Origin: Bondarzewia mesenterica
Lineage: Eukaryota; Basidiomycota; Agaricomycetes; Russulales; Bondarzewiaceae
DNA: 64,000 nt
Assembly: GCA_004802705.1 (NCBI GenBank)
Contig: SGPL01000038.1
Coordinates: 1 to 64,000 of the forward strand
Direction: 5' to 3'
Shown here: positions 32,093 to 42,176 of the stretch, piece after piece
Numbering within the stretch: the stretch's first letter is position 1
Layout of the letters: every line of letters starts with the position of its first letter
Translations under genes and position numbers: made by a program
Notes under the pieces: model-generated
The model's database searches: none
What the model was told of the DNA's origin: nothing
What the model saw: the letters and a program-made list of their open reading frames with translations, nothing else

Positions 32093-32493
32093 CTAGTTCT
32101 GACCCAACTGCTGCAAAGCCTGCCGGGCAGCCGCTTCCTTAGCGTCCGCTTTCCGAGCCGCTGAAGCTCGGCCCTTGATGACTCCATGAACTAGCGGAAA
32201 CAAGCATGAAAAAAATAATAGAAGTGGTCCAATACAAAAACGACGCACTTTTACAGGTGAGCGTCCACCTGTCCGTCGCGTTTGGCTGCCCGTTGTCGTA
32301 TTCAATCCAGCTAATGGCGGACTCGTGCCCTTGGCTTTGAAGGACTAAAAATGGTGGAGTTGCGTTAGTCCTGCCTCTGGTGGACAAAGGTCGTACTCGC
32401 AATTATTGAGCCTCACGGTGGCTAGCATAACGGATTAATTAGTTAGAACTATCTCTTTGAGCGTCAGGACTCACGTCTGTTCTCTATAGGCAT
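32093..32493 (-). CDS. Single-domain dsRNA-binding microprotein, copy 4 (inverted)
   Basis: Minus-strand exons 32493-32475, 32421-32401, 32344-32255 and 32190-32093 encode 75 aa. The last exon is again 98 bp and all introns are phase 1. The second intron has a GC donor (GCGAGT..TTTAG). The protein has VRLNNFLQSQG, an ISWIEYDNGQP turn and the C-terminal helix ADAKEAAARQALQQL. The loop before that helix (GRASAARK) lacks the Gly-x-Gly-x-Ser-Lys-Lys of classical dsRBDs, so RNA affinity may be reduced. A TATAAAG element sits about 75 bp upstream (32567-32573 on the minus strand). Confidence 0.75.
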
Positions 32494-34442
32494 CGGTGCT
32501 GTCTGGCAGTAGTAGTTTTGAGGAACGATGGGGTTGACTGGCATATCACTGTACCTCGTCTGCAGCCTTTATACAGAACACCATGCCTGAATCCAAGTCT
32601 GACAATGTCCACGGTTATTTGACTGGATAGCGATGGCTTTAGACCCTGACATCGTCAGCGCTCTGAGTGAACGGACCCAGAACCGTAATAGTATCTGCAT
32701 CCAATCAATGCATCAATACCTATTTCCCATTGATTTATTTAGCCTCTGTGGTCTGTGGTAAGCAACTTGAGGAAATATCAGTACAACATTCACAATTTAA
32801 CCTGATACCTCCGCCTCGGTGAATATCGGTATAGAGATGGCTGTACTACGAGCCGAGCGAGTGTCCCCAATTCTGAAACGTTCATCCGTCTGTAGCTTCC
32901 GGAAGTTCATCTACAGGCCGAAGGGTCATGATGGGAGCGTCAAACGTGGTCTCGACACAGAAGGATGTTTTTAGAAAAATTGAATTCGTTTTTTTAATGT
33001 TCAGCTCTGCAGGACACGATCAACGGTGAAGTCAGTCAGGCAGCTAACGAAGACGAGGGGCATCATAGTTGTGAATGATATCGGACACTGACATGGTGAA
33101 TCAATTTCCCTGGCTTGTAGACCATGGTCAATTTCACCTTGTCTTTCAGATGGTTCAATCGACAGATTGACATCGACTTTGTTCGCGACCGGAGAAAGAT
33201 AGGACGACCTTCCACGAGCCGCAGCCCTAGGACCACCGCATCATACAACGTGGGATAACGTTATGGACCCTGACAGTTTGAGATCAGTCCTGAAGGCCGT
33301 GCGGCCAACAAAAATGTACTCAGCTCTTGGGGAGACCAGTTAACGCCCAAAAGGCGGGACGCTCAGCGGAGTTGCGAACATCCAATGTGGAGCAGGGGCG
33401 GCAGATGCGACATTCGAATGGGAGCGCTGATATGACAGTCAACAACCTACAGACGGCTGATGATCACTTATGAGGGAACACCATTCTGAGAAGGTGAAAA
33501 AAGTGCATTGAAGCCGTAAAACATCGCATAAGCTTGCCAACACACTAAATGTGGTGATGAAGTTGCTACGCACCTTAACTAATTGCCATCTGTGTCTAGC
33601 ACTCCAACGTTTAGAAAGTTGGCAGAGCGTCACCAACAATCCTGCGCGGTCAAGGGTTGCAAAGAGACGGAAGGAATCGTCAGCGGCATTCGCCTGCACC
33701 GCTGCGTCTGACACTGTCAATTTCACCGTGGTCATATCCTACAGCGATCGATCCAGTCGCGCGCCTGCCAAAGCCTAGTTGAGCCGGAGACCCAGATGGA
33801 GTAACATGGGTTCAATTGGTTGTGGATTTATGCCGTACAACACAGGGGAACTGACTGAATTATCACAGAGATGCCGGCGACAGACGCAAAAAAGAATTGG
33901 GCTTATCACGGGCGGGTTTCATATCTCAACGTCCTAGAGCCTTGAGTGAACACGGAGTCGTTATCGATCACTGAGATACTCACATGCAAGGCGTCATACA
34001 ATTCAGATAAAAATCCTTGAGACATCATGCATGCATCATGGCGACTTTTCATTAAGGTGCAATCCTATTAAGGTTACTCGTCTGCATTCATTGGTCCAAG
34101 AACTTGAGACGGGACCAAAGGACGATTTTATTGGTCGACTCCGCTACCGTAAAGGCAGCTCAGGTTATGTCAAGCGCCGACTAGCATCCGCAATAACCTT
34201 GAGCGCCCGCAGCCAAGGTCACTACTGCAAGCTGCGGCTTGTAGATAGTCAGCTCCCTGTTCGTGCTGAAATGCTGTAACTTGAATTACTTATTTTTTCT
34301 CATTACCTTGCTTGGACGGTCATGAAGCGACACTGAACAGCATCTCTATTTGCATCTATTTGTTTTCTGCAAGCAAGGTAATGAATGACCTTAAAGCACC
34401 GCTGCTAGAAGTTGCTCACTTGAAGGTCAAGCTCGATTCAAC
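32494..34442. other. Nearly 2-kb region without a recognised gene
   Basis: The left end contains the copy-4 promoter. Short frames exist (33063-33248 minus, 33439-33735 minus, 33551-33778 plus, 34031-34279 plus), but none shows family motifs or a consistent splice pattern. This closes the gene-poor island. Confidence 0.4.
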
Positions 34443-34774
34443 ATGTCTCGTCGGTTCGCTCCCTATGTCATTGCGGGTTTAACAGGTGCGAATATTGTAG
34501 GCAAGGGAGAAAGTGACTTGACCACAACGCTCTCTAATATAGGTGTCATTTCTGGCATCTATATCTTTCGACCCCTCGTGGAGTCTCAAAATCGGGCCGG
34601 CGAAAACGCGCCGTAAGTACCTGCCTTTAGTAGTATATCATGTCTTCTCTCAATGAGACTCTGACGGATTGACGGAGCAGACAAACGGATTCAAATGAAC
34701 TACATTCAAGCGCTAAGGAACAAATTAAATCGGACAGCTCGGCCAGGGATGTACCCAGTTCGTCGGGGAAATGA
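34443..34774 (+). CDS. PIGBOS1-like mitochondrial microprotein
   Basis: Exons 34443-34485, 34543-34612 and 34681-34774 encode 68 aa with matching phases (introns GTGCGA..ATAG and GTAAGT..GCAG). The N-terminus MSRRFAPYVIAGLTGVISG leads into IYIFRPLVESQ: a short basic start, one membrane helix with a Gly-x-x-x-Gly-like face, and the (I/V)YIF(R/Q)P motif. This closely resembles human PIGBOS1 (GGVYIFQPVFEQ), a single-pass mitochondrial outer-membrane microprotein that contacts the ER protein CLCC1. The remainder is a polar Ser/Lys/Asp tail. Assignment is by motif only; another small mitochondrial membrane protein is possible. Confidence 0.62.
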
Positions 34775-35049
34775 TTGTCGCCTTGCCTCACCCTAGACTC
34801 TTCACACAACAATGGAAAAATCCAACTTACTTACTGTCGGAACAAAGTGCTCAGTTTATCTAGTAGCATTGTCTCGTTAACGACCGTGAATCTTAAAAAA
34901 ATGTCGGAATGACGATTGCTTCGTTGTTGTGGCTCCACTGTGCGGTAGTGTATTAATTCTTAGTGTGGATGCGTAAAAACTATCAATGTGGTATACATCC
35001 TCATTCCAACGAACGGGTGACGCATGATGAGTTGAATATCACGAATAAG

Positions 35050-37052
35050 CTAAGTTGAGAATATTGGTTTCCCGACACTGTTGCTATGTGGACGACGTTC
35101 CCATATCTTTTAGATGAGCGTCAGCTTCAAAACCCTGCGGCAACATAAGCATTGAGCGCACCTGCAAAACCGTTTCTCCCAAAAATATCATCTCTTTCCT
35201 GATCTCTTCCACAATAAGGTCCTGAATTTGAAACCACTTCTCGTTCTCACCACCGCCCGAACCAGCGCGGAGCTGGACCTTCCAAACGGTATTCAATTTG
35301 TCTCGCGTAGTCCCGGCCGCAGACTCGTGTGTGACATTAGCGACGAGATCATACACGGTCGATGGTTGAGAAGCCGGTGCATCGATGTCTACAAAGATAT
35401 TCAGCAGCTAGAATTAGTTGTATGTATAGAATACATACAATCGCGGAAATCAACTCCTCGAAGCGGGAAGTTCACAATGGTTGGATTCTTCTCTTCCACA
35501 AAATTATTCTTTGTGAACCGTTTGTAGTGGAGAATGATGTACTGTGGTAGGCGCTGACACTTGAAACGCCGCAATTGTCCTCTTGACTCCTGCGGTCCCG
35601 ATGATACAAGAGAATGTCTGAGATACTTCAACAATGGCCTTCCGGGGAAATAGAATCCGTACCTGTGTCGTGATCCCATCGTACTTTGCGAGTACTGCAT
35701 GGATACCAACTTGCGGTATTATGTTTTTCTCCACCGCATCTTGAAAAAGTGGTGGCGGTGGTAAATCTAGGGCCAGAAAGAGAAATGGCGATGTGGTATT
35801 CTTGATCTCTTCAACAATGTCCGATATCAGCATTTAATTGGTCAGCCAGGAGTCAGAAACTTGCCCCGATCAATGTCAAAGCGCGGTTTCTCGTTCCCAG
35901 CGGCATCCGGGCGCACAAGAACTTGCTGTGTCTCCATCCGCACTTCCCCTTGGAAGGCAGAGAAGATGGTGCCTATTTGAAGTGACAATTAGTAAGATTC
36001 AAGAGTGATGATTAGAAAGGCAATACTCGAGTTTCTCTTCTTCGTTCCACCCAAATCCTTGTGTAATCGATTCAACAGCCAACCGAGGAATTCGACTGGA
36101 TCGCCCTGTACTTCCATCCTGAATTTACCGCCACTAGCTCTGCCAACTTCCTGCAGAAACTCGTGGGGGCTGACCTGGCTTTTGAAAAGCCTGGGATTCC
36201 ACAATTTCTTGGATAAAGTAGCAAAACGCTTCAACAGCTCTGGTTGTTTCCCATCAAAATTGGAAAGCAACAGATAGTCTCGCAGAGGCGGCACGTGCAG
36301 AAGGCAGTGTATGACGACATTCATGTAGTCGTTTCTCTTGATATTGTTAAGACCTATGTAGCCGGGTAGGTACGGTTTGGATGCAAGGTCGTATGAAGGT
36401 TTTGACAGATGAGCGGGTGTTGACAGAATCGCAACAGAAGCCGGTCTGAAGGAAGGGGCGAGGACATAGGAAATGTCTTCGAGCGATGGGTCAGAGACGG
36501 GATAGCCATCCGGTAAGACATAAACCTGAGAATACGAGTCACACGTCGAGGAGCTTAGTCTGGCAAAGAATACTTTCGCACCTTGGTCGTCTCGAGATTG
36601 ATGAAGACGTGGTGGTCATCGTGAATCGAGTGGGCATACGCATAAGAGTTACGTCCCCTGCCTTGGAAGTACTTGCCGCATACTAAACACCCATATATGT
36701 TAATGTTAGACAAACATACAGAACAGACTTTCTCAAAGTCAAAATCGAGAGCAAGTCGATTAATCTACGCATGGGTGAGCATCCGAATTATGGCATAACA
36801 AAGCAGGAAGCGCACCGTGTCCAGATACAGATTGGACCCATGAGCAGCCTTATTTATCTCCTCTACATCTTCTACATCTTCTTCCTCTGATAGTTCTTCT
36901 CCTTGCGGTTTGCTCTCTGCGGCCACCTCTGCAATTTGCTCATTGGGTTGGGGGGCCTCGGCATTATCATCGACCCTGGCGCGTTTTGGGGGCCTGTCGG
37001 AGTCTTGCAAAGGTTCGGTGAGGGCAGATGTTCTCGAACGAGTTGACACCAT
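35050..37052 (-). CDS. SAD1: U4/U6.U5 tri-snRNP protein SAD1/USP39, inactive ubiquitin-protease fold
   Basis: Eight minus-strand exons, 37052-36816, 36764-36582, 36525-36027, 35972-35865, 35808-35663, 35589-35439, 35388-35162 and 35106-35050, encode 535 aa with all phases agreeing. After an acidic N-terminus comes a zinc-finger UBP domain (CLVCGKYFQGRG, YAHSIHDDHHVFINLETTKVY). The USP-like core starts GLNNIKRNDYMNVVIHCLL, where the catalytic Cys-box of true proteases (GNTCYMN) is replaced, as in USP39, and ends with LPQYIILHYKRFTKNNFVEEKNPTIV, YDLVANVTHES and QIWERR. Known role: tri-snRNP assembly and splicing, not deubiquitination. The fourth intron (35864-35809) starts with GC. Confidence 0.95.
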
Positions 37053-37219
37053 GACTGGATGAAGTGGAGGACTTGACTGGAGCTTAAGAGAGTCCTGTTT
37101 ATTACGTCAGCACATTACGACTTCTGATTGGGACACTGCTAGTACCTGCACTAAACCTCCATCTACGGTTCAGTCATAAGCATTGGCAGGTCGTCCGTAT
37201 TGTCTTTATACTCAGGACC
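37053..37219. promoter_or_regulatory. Shared divergent promoter of SAD1 and RSM22
   Basis: Only 167 bp separate the two start codons, so both genes must share or overlap core promoter elements. A TTTATA-like element near 37204-37209 faces RSM22. Confidence 0.5.
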
Positions 37220-39468
37220 ATGATGTTTCGCCCTCGGTGTTCCATGCCTTTTCGTGCACTTTCGCGCATACAATCTGTCTCTTTCTCGTCCAGTTCAAGT
37301 CTGGCTTCTCAACACCTAAACGCTCCTCTGGATATTGACCCCACATTCAAAGCCCTTCTCAAAGATGTTGATATGTCGCTTCTTCGCCATAAATCCCGGC
37401 ATCACCACGCTGATGAAACAGGTTCGAAATTGCGAGAATTGGAGGTCTACCCGGACCAGGCGCTCGAAGGCGAAGAAACGCTTCTCGATGAGGAGGGGAA
37501 TGATTCTAGGACGACTCGGAAATCACCAGCAGCCCATTTTGGTAGTCAAAGTGTTGGTGCTGTTGTACTTCCTCACGAACTCCAAAACTCCGTGCAATCC
37601 CTAATCTCTGGTGCGTGTAAGCAGCGTCCTACATGGTTTGCTATCATGTCCATGTGCTTGGTATAGAATCCGACAAACGTATGCTTCGTAACGACGCAAA
37701 ACGCCTTTTCCTTGATGAAGAAAGTGGTGCGGATGAAGACTGGGATGCGACCTACGATGTCGAATACAGATCCAGGAAACAAGCGGCTCATCACTCAGAG
37801 AGGGATGGAACTGCATTTGCTTCGATAGCACTGCCTGCGCACTATTCCGCTATCTACGCCGTTCTTGATCATGCGAGATTGAGGTTAGGCTCGAATTGGA
37901 ATGTTGAAACTGTCCTCGATTGGGGTGCGGGCACGGGCAGCGGACTTTGGTAAATTGGCGACTAGCATTGTTCATTGTTTGAAACGTTGACGTATCGCCT
38001 TAGGGCAGCAGCACATGTATTCCAGAAGGGTGCATCGGAAGATCGCTCAGCTTTGGAAAGCAGATCCATTGCTGACTCGACGATCGCCAACTACGTTGGA
38101 GTTGACAAACGTGAAGGCCTTCTTAGCATCGGAAAGCGACTAATACAAGGTGAGATAAAGTAGATTTAAATCATGTTATGTATTAATTGGTATCTAGCTG
38201 TGGGGCACAACCAGATCAACGTTTCTTGGCAAAGGGCTATCCATAATGAAGATAAGGTACTGCGCGTCGATGGAGGGAATACTCTGGCACTTTCAGCATT
38301 CCTTCTCTCTTCATTGTCTACCCCGTTACAAAGGAAGGCTGTGGTCAAAGAGCTGTGGGAGAGCGGCGCCGAAGTCATCGTGGGTAGTTCGGAACTCTAT
38401 TCTCCAGCTCATGTGTAATGCATGCCGTCCCAGATTTTGATCGATCACAATACCCGCCTTGGTTTCCAAGGCATAAACGAGGCCAGGGAATACCTTTTGA
38501 ACATGGGAAGTCGGGAGGTCGAAGATCCAAATATGAAAGCTGAGATCAAAGGTTGTCATGTCGTAGCACCGGTGAGTGATCCCTCAGACACATCACGGCA
38601 CTCCTGACGATGGTGTTTCAGTGTCCACATGATGGTGCATGCCCGCTCTACCACTCGAATACGTCCAAGCTTGTTTGCGGTTTTTCTCAAAGGCTGCAGA
38701 GACCCGACTTCGTCCGCAAGACCAAACACTCCGGCACGGGTCACGAAGATATCGGGTATTCGTACGTGGTCATACGGCGAGGCTCAAGGCCCGTTCGATC
38801 GGACACAAAGGTGGGGAGATTAGGAGAAGTAGGAAAACGTGAGCTGCAGAAGCTCCAGTCCAAGGCACCCGTGGTCGATCTGCAACTCCATGATGAATCC
38901 CTCGAAACTCATCCTTTGACCTCTGAGGAGCCAACTGGCACTGCTCATTCTCGGCCGACTTCTTCCAGTTCCCAACAAGATGGTCCGGAAAACTTAGATG
39001 ACGCCTTGAGACTTGAGGCCTATCACTGGCCACGCCTTGTTTTTCCCCCAATGAAACGAAGTGGGCATATCATTTTAGACTGCTGCACTCCTGAGGGTAA
39101 GCGTTTAGTCTTCCCGTTCACTGCCAACGAACTTAATCGACGTGTCGAATCAAGGCAAAATCATGCGCCTGACGGTCCCCAAGTCGCAGGGCAAACAGCC
39201 TTACTATGACGCTCGCAAATCTGATTGGGGAGACATTTTCCCTCACGATCCCAAGAACTCCCCTCAAGTTCGGTACCAGCCAACTTACGCTTGGCGGGAA
39301 GGGGGCTCAACAACTGCAAAGCGCGGCATGAAATCTCCACTTGAACCGACGACTAGCTACACCCACCTGGCGAACGAGCTGAAGGAAAAAAAGAAGTCCA
39401 TGCGAAGGGAGAGACGTCGAAGTTCGCAAAAATTGGTCGAGCCAACTCTCAGCTCCCTTACACCTTAG
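37220..39468 (+). CDS. RSM22: Mitochondrial ribosome assembly protein Rsm22 (METTL17 homologue)
   Basis: Seven exons, 37220-37610, 37667-37949, 38004-38149, 38198-38379, 38434-38571, 38622-39096 and 39155-39468, encode 642 aa. The N-terminus is an Arg/Ser-rich mitochondrial targeting sequence. A Rossmann-type methyltransferase core follows, with the SAM loop VLDWGAGTGSGLW. The family cysteine motif is present (HVVAPCPHDGACPLYHS, KLVCGFSQRLQRPDF), then GHEDIGYSYVVIRRG. In this family the cysteines hold an iron-sulfur cluster and the protein acts in maturation of the mitochondrial small ribosomal subunit. The gene diverges from SAD1 and converges on the uL1m gene 89 bp away. Confidence 0.93.
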
Positions 39469-39557
39469 TCTTCCGTATTGTTTGCTGCCTTCCTGCTTTT
39501 CTCCGCTGTATTATTAGTTCAATATGATTGACCACCGGTGATGTATATCTAACGTAG

Positions 39558-40718
39558 TCACACATCCGATACTTGTATCCCCGGCCCTTGCCTTGAGCTG
39601 AGTATCACTCTTTTTATCGCATTGACTGAGCAAATGGAATGAATGAGCGACTCCAGCATAACAAGAAAATCTGGGCTTACCAGGCTTCGTGTTACCCTTC
39701 TTCTGATTTCTCTCGCCTGCTGGGTCTCGCTGATTTCCTGTCGCACGCTTCACGACGTTGAGAAAATAGCGAACATTTCTAACAACATCGTCGGCAGGGA
39801 AGTTCATCTAAGAAAAAACCATAGCTGTCATATGGTCATCATGCCAGTGCGCAAAGCCTGACCTTAGCAATTGGGGCTCGGATTGTTCCAGCCTTGTCGC
39901 CTTTCCATTCATTTGTACCTTGCAGCCGACGAATATACCCAGAAATGTCATCCGTGACGGTCCCTCGTCGCTCAGACGGCATGAGGCCGCGTGGGCCAAG
40001 GACACGGCCCAGTTTGGGAGTAATAGCTCGTATGAGGGCTGGAGTAGAGAGAATTAAGGATGCTTGGTGCCGACCGTTGATTATCTATGATTGAGATGAG
40101 AACAAGAACAGAGAAAAGAGACTGAAATCACGTACCCCTTCGACTAATTCGACTCCGCCCACAATATCGGCTCCCGCCTTCTTTGCGTCATCTGCCGCCC
40201 TTCCTTCAGCGAAAACCAGGATACGGTCCTTCTCCTTAGTTTTGGGTTCCCGAGGAAGACTTATTCGACCTTTTGGAATGGCAGAACCTCTGGGCATCTC
40301 GGTCTTGATGGTTAGTTCATATGTCGCGTTTGGAGAACCGATTTCGACGGCCTGAGCAGATTCACGAAGTCAGAAAAGTGCTAAAATAGTCAGGTGGATA
40401 GGCACGCACGCGCAAAACATTGATAGCATCCAAGAGCGTCATCTTCTCCGACTCATAGATATTTTTACGCGCTTTAAGTGCCCTCTTCCGTGCTCTTGCA
40501 GCCAAACCAGCCTTCGTAATTGTCGGAGCTTTCTTGGCACGACGAGCAAGTAGAATCTGTCCAGTAGAGAATTGCCTGAAAACTGGCGAAGTCTAAAAAC
40601 AAAAAATATGGGCGGACGTCAGATGTGAGACTCAAAACAAAGCTGGACGTACTATGAACGCCGGTGAAGTTCGTAAGGAGCTCTGACATTGCCGACATAA
40701 GAGAGCCACCCCAGACAT
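39558..40718 (-). CDS. MRPL1: Mitochondrial large-subunit ribosomal protein uL1m
   Basis: Six minus-strand exons, 40718-40653, 40592-40410, 40351-40136, 40084-39863, 39807-39681 and 39625-39558, encode 293 aa. The first exon gives a targeting-type N-terminus (MSGVALLCRQCQSSLRTS). The L1 signatures follow: KMTLLDAINVLR, TEMPRGSAIPKGRISLP, AGADIVGGVELVEG, LGRVLGPRGLMPSERRGTV and the C-terminal VILSSRQGPGIQV. Known role: mobile L1 stalk protein of the mitoribosome at the tRNA exit site. The start at 40718 was chosen because it alone gives the right phase into exon 2. The last acceptor is ambiguous by a few codons. Confidence 0.93.
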
Positions 40719-41388
40719 TATCACTTGGCGTTTGCGGAAGAATACAAGTAGAGGGTGGTTTCGAATATTATGAATTTTTCAGAGTCACTATCAGAGTGTG
40801 GTGCGCAATGCAGACTTTGCAACCCCTTGTTGACGTTGAGATCTGAGAACCCGCGACGGAAGTCACGCCGCGTGTGCAATCACAGAGAAAGTCACGCATG
40901 TCACAGGAATCCCCTTGATGCCAAGTTTCAAGTTAGTGCTAAGTTCATATATATGCAAAACGTTATGGCGAGGATGCGACTCTCACGCACAGTGTATATT
41001 TAACGTGGTGGATGCGTAATGACACATCTCTCAGAATTTATTAGGGAGAAAGTTATTGATGATTGAAATCTTGATTGCGCGTCCGCAAAGAAAAGTGCGG
41101 GTGTGGAAGAGGTAAGATGATTGTATCTTCTCCCAAATAGTCCAACTGTTGGCATGCTGGTTTAGCCATGACCTATGTACACGAGTTCATGGTCAAGCAT
41201 TCGACGTTCCAAGCAAGAGTTGGACCAGTTTGTCGACGACGAGAAACTGGCACAACACTGCTTATGGCATCGCCGAATGCGAATAATGTGCGCGGAGTCC
41301 AATTTTTTGACGCAAAGCGAGAGGACAACAATTGGTCCCAAAGTCCGACCAGTCGTTAGTCGCGAACAATTCATTGTTGCTGCCAACC
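40719..41388. promoter_or_regulatory. Divergent intergenic region between uL1m and mL40 genes
   Basis: 670 bp between the two start codons. Small frames at 41162-41417 are on both strands and show no protein family. No specific element identified. Confidence 0.4.
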
Positions 41389-41949
41389 ATGTCCTCGTCT
41401 CTCTTTGCCTCAACTAGCTTTAATCTACCTTTTCGTGTCTCTCAAACATCCGTTCGCTACGCAGGACGAGTCCAAGGCGGGGCTGATCCTGTCAAAGAGA
41501 TCTTGCGCCGCGCTCTCTACCCACCTAACATCCGCAACAAACCTACACCTACCGGTACATGGCGCCCCGACGTCTCTCGCGCGCTCCAACGCGCCATACC
41601 CTCCAAGCAAGCCCACGACACTATTGAGCGTGCGTGGCTTCTTCATATGCGGCATCTGCGTCGGAAGCGCGAGGTGGAGTTGGGAAGAAAATACGAGTGC
41701 ATGAGGAGGGCGATGGATGTGCTCGAGACGATCGACGCTCATTTATATTCGGAGGCAAATCGACAAGTCGATCCTAGAGCGCGGAGTCCGGCTGAAGTTG
41801 AGCTAGCGAAGACTTTGAAAGGGATGGAGAGGAAGGCACTGGAATCGAGGCCGCCTGGGCTCTTCCCGAGAGAACTACGTGCGCCGACCGATACGCCTTC
41901 GCGAGCTGGATGGAAGTATGATTGGAAGCCCGTCATTCCATCGCTCTAA
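41389..41949 (+). CDS. Mitochondrial large-subunit ribosomal protein mL40
   Basis: A single exon encodes 186 aa, one of the few intron-less genes here. After a mitochondrial targeting-like start comes a basic helical region (AWLLHMRHLRRKREVELGRK, MRRAMDVLETIDAHLY). The C-terminus has the family hallmark PGLFPRELRAPTDTPSRAGW followed by YDWKPVIP. This matches fungal mL40 (Mrpl28). Together with RSM22 and uL1m it makes a run of mitochondrial-translation genes. Confidence 0.87.
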   Translation: MSSSLFASTSFNLPFRVSQTSVRYAGRVQGGADPVKEILRRALYPPNIRNKPTPTGTWRPDVSRALQRAIPSKQAHDTIERAWLLHMRHLRRKREVELGRKYECMRRAMDVLETIDAHLYSEANRQVDPRARSPAEVELAKTLKGMERKALESRPPGLFPRELRAPTDTPSRAGWKYDWKPVIPSL

Positions 41950-42176
41950 TCGTGAGTATTATGTCATATTCTTCTCCCAGTGCCTCGCTGAATTACACCA
42001 AGCTCGTTTCATCTTGGCGCAGTACATCACAAACTTACACTTTGGTCGAAATCTATGCTCACTCCAAAAAAAACCAACTTGCATAACATTGCGAAATTTG
42101 AAACATGAACGGATGATGAAAGTACAACTGAACGACTGCACAGAAATTGGAACCGATGTGTTCTCCCCTCGCTATT

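Noticed and set aside
33063..33778. Possible fifth dsRBD copy or another small gene
   Set aside because: No LNNxLQ helix, GPxH turn or AAxxAL motif in any frame, and no consistent exon chain.
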